Source of the DNA: Beroe ovata | Lineage: Eukaryota; Ctenophora; Nuda; Beroida; Beroidae | NCBI GenBank assembly: GCA_946803715.1 | Contig: CAMPET010000030.1 | Coordinates: 23,042 to 70,081 of the forward strand | DNA length: 47,040 nucleotides | Reading direction: 5' to 3' | Shown here: positions 34,895 through 46,170 of the stretch, one piece after another | Layout: every line of letters begins with the position of its first letter | How positions within the stretch are numbered: position 1 is the stretch's first letter | Notes under the pieces: model-generated | What the model saw: the letters and a program-made list of their open reading frames with translations, nothing else | Told to the model about the DNA's origin: nothing | Databases searched by the model: none | Made by a program: the position numbers and the translations under genes

Positions 34895-35267
34895 ATCGCC
34901 CTAGTTGAATATATCCGTTTAATGTGAGGGTATGAAGTAATAAAATGTATCCAAAATCCGAGAATCAAAACTAAATATACTATAAAAACTTAAAGTGCGA
35001 AGCACGTCCTGCTAAGTAAGAAATAAACCTCAAAGACCTAATAACTAAACTGATTTAGTTTATTGAAATAGAATATTCACAGAAGTTTTCACGAAAATTC
35101 AATAACGGCACGATTATTATCAACAAACGGATTGATTATGAAAAATCTGAATGGGTGGTCATTGTAAAATATATGCGCTAAGAGAAACCTTGAGGAATTC
35201 TGTAAAAATTACGGTATGTGACGCTGCCTCTCAGTCCTCCTCATTGAACCACTTATACCGCACAAAC
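34895..35267. other. spacer between CZIB and EXD2-like B
   Basis: AT-rich, no gene seen; presumably the CZIB promoter and the EXD2-B 3' UTR. Confidence 0.5.
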
Positions 35268-38200
35268 TCAAGATGAAGAAGTGTCATCTTCCTCTTCTGA
35301 ATCGGACAATACTGTATAAACCTGCTTCTCGGGCTCCTTCGGACAGTCCTTCCTGAACGTTGCCCAATCATAGGTCGGAGGTTCCTCCTTCTCCGTGGCT
35401 GTGCTCCAGCCATCTGTACCATTCATAATACCAGTGTGTAGGTTCTTTAGTCCATTAGCGGTAGCTTGACGGAATGCGGTGGTTTTGAACTCGTAGTTCT
35501 GATTTACACGATCGACCTGATTGCTGGGTTTGCAATAGTCACGTGCGCCGTTATAACGATAGTTTGATTGTCCACTGTTGGAATAAGAAGGGCGGTTGTT
35601 ATATGTCCGGTTGCTTTGAGACGAGTTGCTATAAGACCGGTTATTATAAGTTGTTTGGCTGTTTGAACAAGCTCTTTCTTGCAACAGGTTTTGACATGAA
35701 AATGTGCTGTATCCAGACATTTCATCATCATCTCTCCCGATATTTCTGTCCTGGGGCATGGTGAAATTGTGTCCTGTGTTCGTTGGAGTGGCATCAGAAC
35801 TCTGATCTCCTGAGTGAAACATGGAGTTTATACTGTAAACATTAATGGACCTATCTACATCTCAAATTCTGACAAAGCAAGCCATTGCCTTATATCATGT
35901 ATCAGCTGCGAATACTCGTAACTCAACAACTTACTATGTGTATTGGCGGATGAAAATGATGATGTTGGATTCCTTTGTTGTTCTTTACTGGAATTGATAT
36001 TTGTTTAAATTGAAAGCGTCGTATTTTACATATGTTTCCTTTTGAACCATCATCCCAAACACTCACATTGATAAGGAAGATGGTCTAGCTGTGTCTTCGG
36101 GGCAGTCTTGGTAGCGTATGTCCCGACTTGCATAAGTTCTGCGGAATTCACGCGCATAAATGTGCAGAATTGGATTCTACAGAACAATCATGCGGACGAC
36201 CGTGCCGTGAATATTCGCGCGCATGAGTCGCGCGGCATGATCACAGAAATGCCTTCGCGCCCTCTGGAATCGGCTTCATAAAAGTGTGACTGGTACACTT
36301 TTTCAAGTGGCTGTCACCATTAAGGCGTCCTAATGTTAAAAGTGAGAAATATGGATGAGTCAAAATCATGGGAATTAAAACAGCTTACATTTTAAGCTTC
36401 TCCACCTCCACTTCACTTGGTTTGGGGCCCACTGCACCACGGCCCCGACCTCGGCCCTTTTTCAGCTCTCTTTCACCTTCCGTAGTCTTCACCTGGTTAA
36501 TAGTGGCAGAGGCGTTGCCCCTACCACGGCCACGCCCCTTGCTCTTACTCTGCTTACTCGAACACGAGAGGTAGGTTGATGACGAGCAACTAGAAATGGA
36601 TTCACCCTCATCGTCCGCAATCAATGGGGGCGCTGGTGTTTCAGTACGTAATTGTGATACTGGTGCAGTAGCTGGTACAGTAACTGGTACCGATTTCAAG
36701 TGAGGATAGCTGAGCACTGTGTTCGTGTGTATACTCTTCTGATATTCATTTTCCTCAACGGGGGTAAGTCTCAATGTCACTCTGTTCATTTGCGACTCGT
36801 TATCGATGTCAAAGTCTGTTTGGGCCTCCATCTCAACTCTTCTGAACCGCCTATACCCATGTGGGGGTCTAGAACCCCTGCCGTAGCTATATCCGGGGAG
36901 GACAGGAAGCGATCTGTCCATAACTGGACGGAAATGAAACAAAACCTGGAGATTAGGCGGATTTGCTAATTGATCGGAGCAATATGATCCTGTTTCCGCG
37001 TCAACATGGGCATTGACAAAGTCTTCGGCCACGCATTTCGAATTGGATTTGGTGTCTTTCAGAGCTGTCGTAATCTCGTCAAATGTGAAGGAGTTTCTAG
37101 ATGTTTCTAGTGATTCTGATTGGTTGCTTTGGGATACCCCGGGGTCTGTCGTTATGCTGGTGATGGGAGCTTCAACTTTCTTCTTCGAGTATAACACTTT
37201 TCGCGCTGCTTTATCTGAAATAAGAAAGCATAAGTTTCTGTCGGTCATACGGACATACGACTGATGTCTGATAGTGGAAGAACAGCAAAATATGCGAGGT
37301 AGAACAAAAACCCTAAGTTTAATGAACCAACAGTTTCATGTATAACTAGGAAGGTTTTAGAACATTCGCATCAGAAAAAGGAGTTATCTGTTATTGCAAT
37401 TATTTCTGGATGGTAATTTGATGCAAGCAGAGTGTTTCACATGTGCGAGCAGAGTGCTGCCTATCTACTTGGTTTATACTGATTTCATGATTTTGGCAGA
37501 GGTCAACAAAATCATATATCAACCATTAACTTGAGTAAGTTCAGCAGTCAGCTTTATAGCTTAAGTAGGGGCCGTTTAAGCATTCGTTAAATTCATATAT
37601 TCATCTTGTTAGCATACAAAGTTGACGATAAAGATCAAATTACTTTTACTGGTCATGAAGTAACGATGAAGTATAATAATGCAAGAAATCCTAAACCGGC
37701 AGGAAATCATACTTAACCATTGCAAAACAAGTTCTAACGAATAAAATAGTGCCTGAGGGTCACAGTGTTTGATCATGGATGCTAAAAGTGATCGGAAAGA
37801 TTTATCTTGCAAGATAGGAGTGAATCATTCTTTCTGATCGGGCTCTTACTTTTTGAAGGGGAAGACTTCGTGTAATAATCTCCAAGATTCATATCAGGAT
37901 GCGCCACCTCTATAGCCTTGTATAGAGGCAGCATATCTGCCGGTCGCTGTAAGAAGGGTTCATCGACAATTCCCTCGATAGTACTCTCTAGAAGTGACGA
38001 ATACTTCTCCACTATTTTGTGTACATCGTGTGTGTTCAGGGAGACGGGCAACGGTGAACCCGTGTGGGAGGAAAAGACAAGGGCCGTGAAAATGTCGAGT
38101 GATGCCGTGGCATCATTTGCTGCGTAAGTAAGCTGGTTCTCCTGTAGATAATCTGCTTCCCAGTTATCTGAAATGAGTGTGATTCGTAATAAAACGTGAG

Positions 38201-39424
38201 CTAGAATATCGTGAAGACATTTCATCACAGATCCGTTTGAAATTGAGGAAAGATAAGGATAGATAAATCTAACAAAACTGTATGGAAATAAGGGGTGATA
38301 GCATGTACTAGCAAAAGTAGGAGACGTTTACCATTCCAACGAGCAGACGAATTTTTAGGTAGTCTCATGTCCATACAATCATTGATCAGAGACTCAAGAC
38401 CCATCTTTGGCGACCAACTCAGCCGTTTACCACGAGCCTTCTGAGCACTATCGGACGCCTGGCAAAGTATTAGTATCAAAAGTTAAACTAGGAAATGTAA
38501 ATAGGTATTGGAAATGCAACCACTGAATACTGATTAAGTGAAGTCACAAAACGTTGAGTCGCATGTTAAGTAACTTAAAGTCAAATACCGGGTCGCATAC
38601 CGGGTCAGATTGCGCATAGAAGCGGAGTTCACTCTCATGTTTATCTATCTGACTAACGACACAGGGTATCCATGACTCACACCGGATAGCCACAAATCTC
38701 AAATCAACCCAGCTCTTGATGAAGCAACGGCAATCCTCATTCAGTTTCGTGCTGTCATTCTCTATATTCACTCCAACCTGGTGGATCGAGTGGTGGGGTT
38801 TGTATGGGAATGACCATTCTATGGCTTACTGCACTTAATGGCTAGTTTAACTGGGGTGGGTTCAACATCCAGTGAGGTCACTTATGGGCAATTCAAGAAC
38901 TAATGCCACTTTGACTGGGATATTTCACAAGCTTTATATCACATCATATACGTACCTTGTAAATATTTGGGTCCTCCAACACAGCTCTTACATTTGGTGG
39001 AATGATAAAGTGCATGGAACATATGCGGACCAACATGACAACTGTGGGTGTGGCAACTTGTAGAAGGGATATGGGACGGTCAGTGTTCCACTCGCAGTCC
39101 AGTCCAATAAACCGTAGTCCAGGAGCTATGATGTACTGCTCGAATGCTGGGGAAGGCGAGTTAGGTATAAAGATGAAATGTTACCGAAGTAAGGGTTCAT
39201 GGAGAGTTGGTGCGTTGAAACGAGTGAAGCTTACCTCTGTTACATGAGTCTGAGTCCTCCAAGACAAGCACGTGTTGTGTGCACGTGTAGGACATGATGA
39301 GACACGTGTAATAGTGAGGGTACACGCGACCTTCAGCTGTGAACCATAGTGCTAAACATGAATCAGTGGTGAAATATTGAAGTATGTAAGAAAACATGCT
39401 CAATGCAGCTAGGAATCTACTCAT
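35268..39424 (-). CDS. EXD2-like 3'-5' exonuclease with RG/Ser-rich C-terminus
   Basis: A DEDDy-family exonuclease (WRN/EXD2 type). Exons: 39424-39235, 39146-38956, 38777-38601, 38458-38332, 38167-37850, 37214-36389, 36126-36067, 35987-35935, 35809-35268 (TGA). All phases close, about 827 aa. Catalytic motifs: Exo I IGLDCEW; Exo II VGVNIENDSTKL (the Asp before STKL is kept); Exo III YAANDATASLDIF. EXD2-type blocks include WSPKMGLESLIND and LPKNSSARW. After residue about 370 there is no homology to the EXD2 C-terminus. Instead there is a long disordered region with two RG-rich stretches (GRGRGRG), then an Asn/Ser/Tyr-rich tail ending in an acidic-Ser patch. The ATG at 39424 gives a hydrophobic N-terminus, but the paralogue has an acceptor at the position matching 39362, so the true first exon may lie further upstream. 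Confidence 0.8.
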
Positions 39425-39820
39425 GAAAATAATTCACACAGAATCGAGTAAGGTTTCAAAGTTGACAATTAAGACGTAAATCTTCTGATAACCCATCAAT
39501 TGGCTGAATAAACCATACAACTAGTTTATTTCTCTCACAAAACATAGCTATTTCCGTCCATAAACGTTTGGAGAGGGGTTATTCTCAAGGGTCGCATAGT
39601 TACTTAGAATTTGAAGAGAATTTCTGGTATTCCTCTAATTGCGAACTCAGAAAATTGAATCGGTGGTTTATTTCATTTTTTAGCCAAAATATTCACTAGG
39701 TGAATGTTGTAGATTGAAAGTATTTTCCACTGTTTCAATTGCCCGAGTTCGTAACCAGAGGGATACCAGAAATTCTCCCCAAATTCTATTTCCATTTACC
39801 CCCGAATCCCGATACTTATC
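39425..39820. other. spacer between tandem EXD2 paralogues
   Basis: 396 bp without a recognised exon. The missing 5' exon of EXD2-B may be here, but no good frame with a phase-1 donor was found. Confidence 0.4.
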
Positions 39821-42800
39821 TCACAAATTCGGGTTCCCACAATCTTGTGAGGAGTGGCCGGCTCTTGCCATGCCAGGTATAGAGTGGTCATCACAATCCC
39901 TATCTTGCTTCTCGTGATCGCTAGTGACCACATTGAGCTGATCATGGTCACCACTATGCATATTTAGTGTCTTCTGGTCGTTAGTGTCCATATCTCGAGT
40001 TCTGTGACCAACACTCCATCCACTAGGAAGGTGCTGCGGTTTCATGGACGACAAGAAGAAGTTTCTCCACCTCACGATGAACTCCTCCTCTCTCCCCTCC
40101 TCAACCACCTTCCTTACCACCTCTGTGCCATGGTCGGTGACACCACTTGACACCGTTCTCACCACATTTCTACCCCAGTTCCCTATCTCGCTTAACTCGT
40201 TCTCACTTGGATCATGGCCAAGATACTCCGCAACCGTTGATAGGAGTTCAGCTTTTCTCTTTTCCGGAATGAGACCACACTTAGGTGACGTCAGAGCCGA
40301 GGCAGCAGACCTTACTTTCACCCTCTCTTCGTCGACCACAGAGAATGAGTTCTTGTGGTTTACCGGAACCCCGTGTTCACTGGCTAACTCCTCCCGGAGG
40401 AGGTTATCAAAGAGATTGCTTGCGCAGTGGCATCGCACACACAACAAAACCACGTCGTGAGACTGACGATTCTTGTATCGCTCCGTGAAGTGTTTTCGGT
40501 ACTCTCTGGGGATAACATTCTTCCGTACAAGTTGATCAGTGCAACCACAACAACAACACTGGTTGACCTTATCTTGACAGTAGAAGTCAGAACTGTCTCG
40601 GGGTCGACCCGAGGGGTCGAACAGGAGTTTCGCTGCGATGGGTTGACCCTCGGGTTGCTCTACAGGTTGAACGAGGCCTTTGCCGAGGTACCATTCTATC
40701 TTGTTCTTATCACAGGTGCAAAGCAGGGATCCATCAGGTGCAAATAACTTGCAATTTTCGTACAGCGGCTTAGAGGATATCATTCTATGAGGGGTCTTGA
40801 TCTTTGATAAGTCTGAAAAGATTGGAATATGTCCCAGAGTTAGATGTGGAATATGATAAATGTAGAATACAAGAAATACGTAATAAATAAAAGGTGGAAT
40901 ACATTCATCTCAATTCATAACATGTAGGTACCTAACTCACCGTATTGCTTCGCCCTCTTTGGCTTCTGGGTATGGTTTCCCTTATCTAAAATCATTGGCT
41001 AAGTTTTTTCTCTGTTTATTTGAAGTTATGTGTACTGTAGGAAGAGATCAACACTTGTAATTGTATGCAACAACTCACGTTTTGTCAAGTAGTCAGTCAG
41101 ATCAAAATCCTTATCAGCAGCTGCTACTAAAGCGAAACACAGTTTATCCATAGACTTCTGCTTCACGCCACATTCAACAAACCTAGGATAGGTATTAGAT
41201 AGATATTATCAAATTGCGCTAGATAACAAAGGGCATATATTCACAAAAACCCAATCCAACACCTCAAACAGCTTTCATCGATCAATGACGACATCTTTAC
41301 TGACGACAATGATTCAAATGGAACAGGCTTCCCAAGGGTCTGGTCTGAAGATAAAGCCACGAAAATGTCCAGTGCAACTGCACTGTCTGCAGCAGCATAG
41401 TTCACTTGAGATTCGCTCAATGTGTCTGCTTCCCAGTCATCTGTAGGAAAGCTGTATAAATAACGAACTAAATGAACCAAGTTATCATGGTCAGATAAAA
41501 TGAGTAAAACTATGAATAAATTATCAGAAACGAGTCAAATCGGAACGAGTGTCGAAACATCGTGACTCAGTAAGCAGTCAAAACTGTGGAATATGCTTTG
41601 TATCGTATTACAGTGAGTAAAAATGCTAATTAATTCTGCCAATAGTTTGACTGCCTCAAATAACGTGAATCATGGAGCAGCCATCTATTTCTCGATCATA
41701 AGATCGCAGACAGCATCAAAACACAGATTAAACAATGGCAGGAATACTCAACTTAGTAAAATATTGTGGTCACCTATCTATATCAAGAACACCATTCGAT
41801 AAGAAGAATCCTTGACTTTAAAGATATGATGATCTAAACATAGAGAAACTATAACCTTTCCATCTTGCTGAACTGTTTTTCTGCAATCGTAGTCCCAAAC
41901 AGTCCTCTGACAATGATCCCAAACCCATTTTTGGTTTCCAATTGTATCGCTTCATTCTCTTCATGTTTCTAGCTTCAAGATTCGCAGCTTCCTGTGATGA
42001 ATATACCATGTAGCAATTCAAGCTGATAAATTCTTGTGTGATGAGGGTATATCTTTAATGTTGATTAATTGGGTCTCTTACACTTTTCTGATGCTCATCA
42101 TGCAATAAACTTAGCTCTTCTTCGAAGTCCTTTAATTTTTGGACCAGCATAAGACCATAAACTGGTCTGCAAGCAGCAATTGAACGAAGGTCAAGCCATC
42201 CTTTCAAGTTGCACTGGAGCTGACTTCTCAGCTTTTTAGCATCGCTTTGGATGTCAACACCAAGCTGAGGGTAAGGGATAAATTGAGTGATGAGTCACAG
42301 ATTGCCTCAATCAAGTGATATGAATTTCAACAAATCATCCTTTGTATTTGAGCAATTAATCTGAACCTTGATAATAGCCTCATTTTCAAGAACATGTCTC
42401 AATGCTTCTGGCAATTCCCAACATACAAATTTAGATAGACGGAATAGTATCACTTCAGAGATTGTTGCCACTTGGATTAACGAAATCTGAATTGAACTGT
42501 TAAATGCACAAAACTGTTGAAAGCAAATATGTTATTCTCCTGATGTTGTTTGATCAAAATAAATATTCGATCATGTATTCAGTATTGCTGCTGATTTTGT
42601 GCTTTCATTGCAGTGTGGCGAAGTTGATTATAGTGGAGATATTACAGATGGCACAGTAGGTTATAGATGGTTCAGTTTTTATCAAGCTGCACAAGAGACA
42701 TCACCTTCGAGCAATTAGCAGCATTCCATTCACAGTCCAAGCCTATTATTTTCATAGGTTTGAGACATCTTGATGCAACTGAAATAAATTATAAGTATAA

Positions 42801-43120
42801 TCATTGTTTTGTGTCAATGTTTATTATCATTAAAATTAATTATTATAATTTGGTAGTAATGCATCACAATTAGAGAAGCATCCATCACACTCTCTTGAGT
42901 TCTTGAAGAAGAGAGTGATGGCTGATGCATCAAAACCATGATTAAATTAATAGCACACTCATTTGATTCAATTAAAAATTACAATAATTATCAACCCTCT
43001 TGATCATTGAGATATGAATATGAATATAGACACAAGTACCTGCATTGGCTTCTTCATTATTTTCCAGAACATGGATTTTTTGATTTGTTGCATAGTATTG
43101 GAATTGCATATAGAATATCA
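39821..43120 (-). CDS. EXD2: EXD2 orthologue, 3'-5' exonuclease (5' end missing)
   Basis: EXD2 is a membrane-anchored or mitochondrial/nuclear 3'-5' exonuclease linked to end resection and mitochondrial RNA handling. Exons found: 43120-43040, 42778-42683, 42470-42367, 42264-42082, 41991-41856, 41440-41263, 41182-41079, 40985-40941, 40812-39821 (stop), about 639 aa. Exo I IGLDCEW, Exo II LGVDIQSDAKKL, Exo III YAAADSAVALDIF are intact. The large last exon carries the EXD2-specific C-terminal part: PLYENCKLFAPDG, LLCTCDKNKIEWYL, RKNVIPREYRKHF, HDVVLLCVRCH and SMKPQHLPSGWSV, with a CCCCGC cluster and CVRCHC that look metal-binding. The final ~60 residues are Asp/His-rich. The donor of the second listed exon reads AT instead of GT. 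The first listed exon starts at a phase-1 acceptor, so at least one 5' exon is missing. Confidence 0.85.
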
Positions 43121-43480
43121 CTGCTTGTTTTATTCTACAATGAAAAAATCAGGAATTAGGTTCTCTGCTGCATTCTAGGTATCCATTTCTTTCTAAAGAC
43201 CCATAACTTCAATATTCAACAACGTTCATGACCATCCCTGATAGATCTGAGATCAAGTTGCAAGTTGGTATTCTGTAATACCTAGTGTTTTTGATAAAAT
43301 TTTACAGTAGGCAATATCGAGCCAAATATTTCAAATTTAGGGACAAGAGAAAAATGATGTATAGTGTATAATAGGTACATCAAATCAAAATAAACTTCAC
43401 AACACTATATTTATACAATCAGATTTGAGCTTATGATGCAACCTATGGTGAAAGCCCGAGGGACATAGTATCTGGTATCA
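43121..43480. other. no exon recognised upstream of EXD2
   Basis: AT-rich; the missing EXD2 5' exon was not found here. Confidence 0.4.
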
Positions 43481-43550
43481 GTGGTGAGTGGCTTAGTGGT
43501 ATGGGCACAGGAATTTTGATCTAACAAATGCAAGTTCGAATCTTGGCCAC
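43481..43550 (+). repeat. tRNA-like SINE head (A box and B box)
   Basis: GTGGTGA at the start pairs imperfectly with TGGCCAC at the end. Between them are an A-box-like TGGCTTAGTGGT and a B-box-like AGTTCGAATC with a 4-bp T stem (CAAG/CTTG). The anticodon arm does not fold well, so this is more likely the pol III head of a tRNA-derived SINE or a decayed tRNA than a working tRNA gene. Confidence 0.5.
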
Positions 43551-44631
43551 AGTGCAACTCAGCTAAGGGCGAGAGATTCAACTCAAGCCTAGGCAACCGG
43601 ATGGTTCACTCAGCCGAGCGCACAGAAAACTATGCAGGTGGGTTAAATGAGGAGCTGCCCATTGCAGAGAAGTCTCGGGCGAATGAAGTACGGATTACAA
43701 TTCCTTACCGTCACTGGCTTGATAACATGAATCCTTCAATTCCTGTCATTGGCTGTACAGCTGTTGGAACAGAAGTAAAACTCTACTAAATAATTATATT
43801 GTATTGAGTCAGGTGACAAGTCTATAATAAAACAACTTGGTTGTATTATTGCTTATTCAAATCAAATTATGTTTCAAAAGGCACATTTGATATCTGACTA
43901 GCTGAACCATCTGCTGGGCTCCCTAAATATAAACAAATAAATAAATAAATATAAAAGTTTTGCCATAAAGCAACACAATTCGATGGATATCATGTACACA
44001 ATTTGGTGGTTGTGACAATGGTGAGAGGCAGGAGACAATTGGTAGGCGGAGATTTGGTAAGGAAACTTAAATTGAGACACTAAACAGAGACACCGAATAT
44101 GAGACACCAAACATTCAACCCCAACCTCAGAACTGCTCACTTTCACGCCCACTCTTTCTCTCGCCCATTCCTTTCTCACGCGATAACACCCTGTTTAACA
44201 CTCATTCGCACCTGTTCACCTTCGTCATGTGCAGATTCACAGGGTACTCAAATGTGGTGTAAATAAGCACCTGCCCTTATCTTGCAGTTATCAGCCTAGT
44301 AACAAGAAGGTTTAATTAAAACACCTGGCTTGCCCACGTAACGGCAACCTACTCTAATGTCTACAATCATTTGTCGACAAAGCTTCTTCATTTCAGCATG
44401 CACCTTCCAAGGTACTCAAATAGTAAACATTAAGAACAAAATTCTAAATGGTAAGTCCCTGATTTTATAAATCTTTCAGATCTGAGATCAGTGATCACAA
44501 AGTAAAATATGAGAGCTAGGGCATGGCCCTAACCACTGGGCATGCAATAGCACAATGTGTATGATAAAAGATAAAATAAAAATGAATGCAGTTGCGGCGT
44601 TACGCGAAATAAAATAAGGTAAGCAGCAAAC
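43551..44631. other. repeat-like intergenic DNA, no gene seen
   Basis: Contains a short AAATAAAT run near 43930, possibly a SINE tail. The ORFs here have no recognisable composition. Confidence 0.4.
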
Positions 44632-44738
44632 GTTGTAGGGTTTTTCCAAATCCCTACCGTCAGCGCCACACAATTCTCATTCTGCCCTTGCCAAGGGATA
44701 AAATCCCGCTAGCAAAGGTAGGGAGGAAATCCTACAAC
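44632..44738. mobile_element. MITE-like foldback element, copy 2
   Basis: GTTGTAGGGTTTTTCC at the left and GGAGGAAATCCTACAAC at the right are inverted ends. The 107-bp element matches the copy at 1314-1418 end to end. The sequence downstream (44820-44930, GCGCAAGAAACA, AACATTTGACA) also resembles the region after copy 1. Confidence 0.55.
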
Positions 44739-45000
44739 TCAACAGGGTCCTTGCCTGGCCTGGCGAGGCGATGCTTTGTAAGGTTTTCCTACAGTTGGCA
44801 CCTTGTCAGATGTTACCTGACCGGACCTGTTCCTCATCAAAGCAAAGGCTAATGCAGGCGCGCAAGAAACACTAACAGGTCGTCAGGTCAGTAACTATAA
44901 CATTTGACAAATTCCGCCCGATGATAAATGATGAAATCCCAACAGCGAGGGTGATGGATATAATTAATAATACTACTATTTCTTTGCGTCGCTACTATCA

Positions 45001-45100
45001 GGGCGCTGGCAAGCGCCCGCAGCCACGGAAAGAAAATGGGCGTGGTCCCGGCCATAGGGCCGGGAGCACTGCCCGAGGCCCGAAAGGCCGAGGGCAGTGC
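45001..45100. other. cluster of four GC-rich hairpins
   Basis: Four consecutive stem-loops in 100 bp within AT-rich DNA: GGGCGCT/AGCGCCC (45001-45018), CCACG/CGTGG (45023-45045), TCCCGGCC/GGCCGGGA with loop ATAG (45046-45065), and GCACTGCCC/GGGCAGTGC (45066-45100) with an inner GGCC/GGCC stem separated by symmetric GA/GA mismatches and a CGAAA loop. It could be a structured RNA or the structured part of a mobile element. No known class is recognised. Confidence 0.6.
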
Positions 45101-46170
45101 TGGTTTGAAGTGATATGAACTCCCAAAGCAGTGGTGAAGTCATTCAGCGTGTTTTCAAAAACGCGCTTGCCAGCCCTAATATATAAAAATATACCAAATC
45201 GCCAAAATCGCGATTTTCACGCCATCATTTAACCAAGTTAATGAAGTCTGTTCACCTTGAAAATTTGTACAGCTCGTCTCTATGTCGATATGAACGAACC
45301 CTGAAAATTTCATTCAAATCGGTCCAGCCGTTTTTCCACAATAAAATAGCGAAAAATAATAAAAACTCCAAAAATTAGTGCCTTACCCGACTCGACGACG
45401 ACGACGACCACCACCACCAAAACGGTAATTGAGTAAACTTGAGAACCATAAAAGATAGAGACATGATCGAAACGGCATATGAAAGCTTGGGACAAGGAGC
45501 GTGCACTAGGCTATATGAAAAATTTTTCAATTGATATCCTAATTGGTTAATTGGCCAATTAAAGTAATTATCGACTATATCTCGAAAACTAAGAGATTTA
45601 GACGTTTCTTTTTAANCATGACAGTCAAATATCACGATTATTGTTTCTGTTTTGCACTGAATCATCGACCACACACACTGAGTGACCTGTTGCTGTGATC
45701 CCCTTCAACATCTTTCACAATACGTCATTCATTTCATTATCTGATGCCTACTGATGAGTACTTGATGGGCTCCCTAGTCTTTATTATAATTTGGCATTCT
45801 CTTTATTTCCGTGCGTAACGGTGTGCATTTTTGCCATGTTGCTATATGGTTGTTAGGGAGAGGTGTGAGAAGGTTGCACGTGCAAAAAGTAGTAGTGTGT
45901 AGGCTGGGAAGAGCTCATTTCTTATGATGCTGTTTTGATTATGTTGCTCTCTCTCTGTTGTCAGGGAAGACAAGAGTTGAACGTACATGTTTAATGCCCG
46001 TGCAATTACGGTCAGTCCTTGGGTAAATTGTTTCTGTTTTGCATTGAATCATAGCACACACATGGTTTATGGTCAAGAATCTGGATTCAGGCTTCAATCA
46101 ACATTCTTGACGATTATGCAAAAGCATTGATGTTTATCAGGACTACTTGACAGGTTCCCTAGTGCACTAA
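45101..46170. other. repeat-derived sequence, no gene
   Basis: Contains a GACGACGAC/CCACCACCA run near 45395-45418, an N at 45616, and a direct repeat ATTGTTTCTGTTTTGCA at about 45640 and 46029. The stretch TGAAAATTTCATTCAAATCGG at about 45302 resembles a motif often met in invertebrate repeats; this is from memory and was not checked. Confidence 0.4.

Noticed and set aside
42681-42683. U12-type (AT-AC) intron in EXD2
   Set aside because: The donor ATAAAAAC does not fit the ATATCCTT consensus and the acceptor ends AG, so a mutated or misread GT is more likely.
45001-45100. Hammerhead or twister ribozyme
   Set aside because: The CTGANGA and GAAA core order of a hammerhead is absent and the twister conserved loops could not be matched.
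44921-45118. 65-codon ORF across the hairpin cluster
   Set aside because: Its Gly/Arg-rich end simply translates the GC-rich inverted repeats; no coding evidence.
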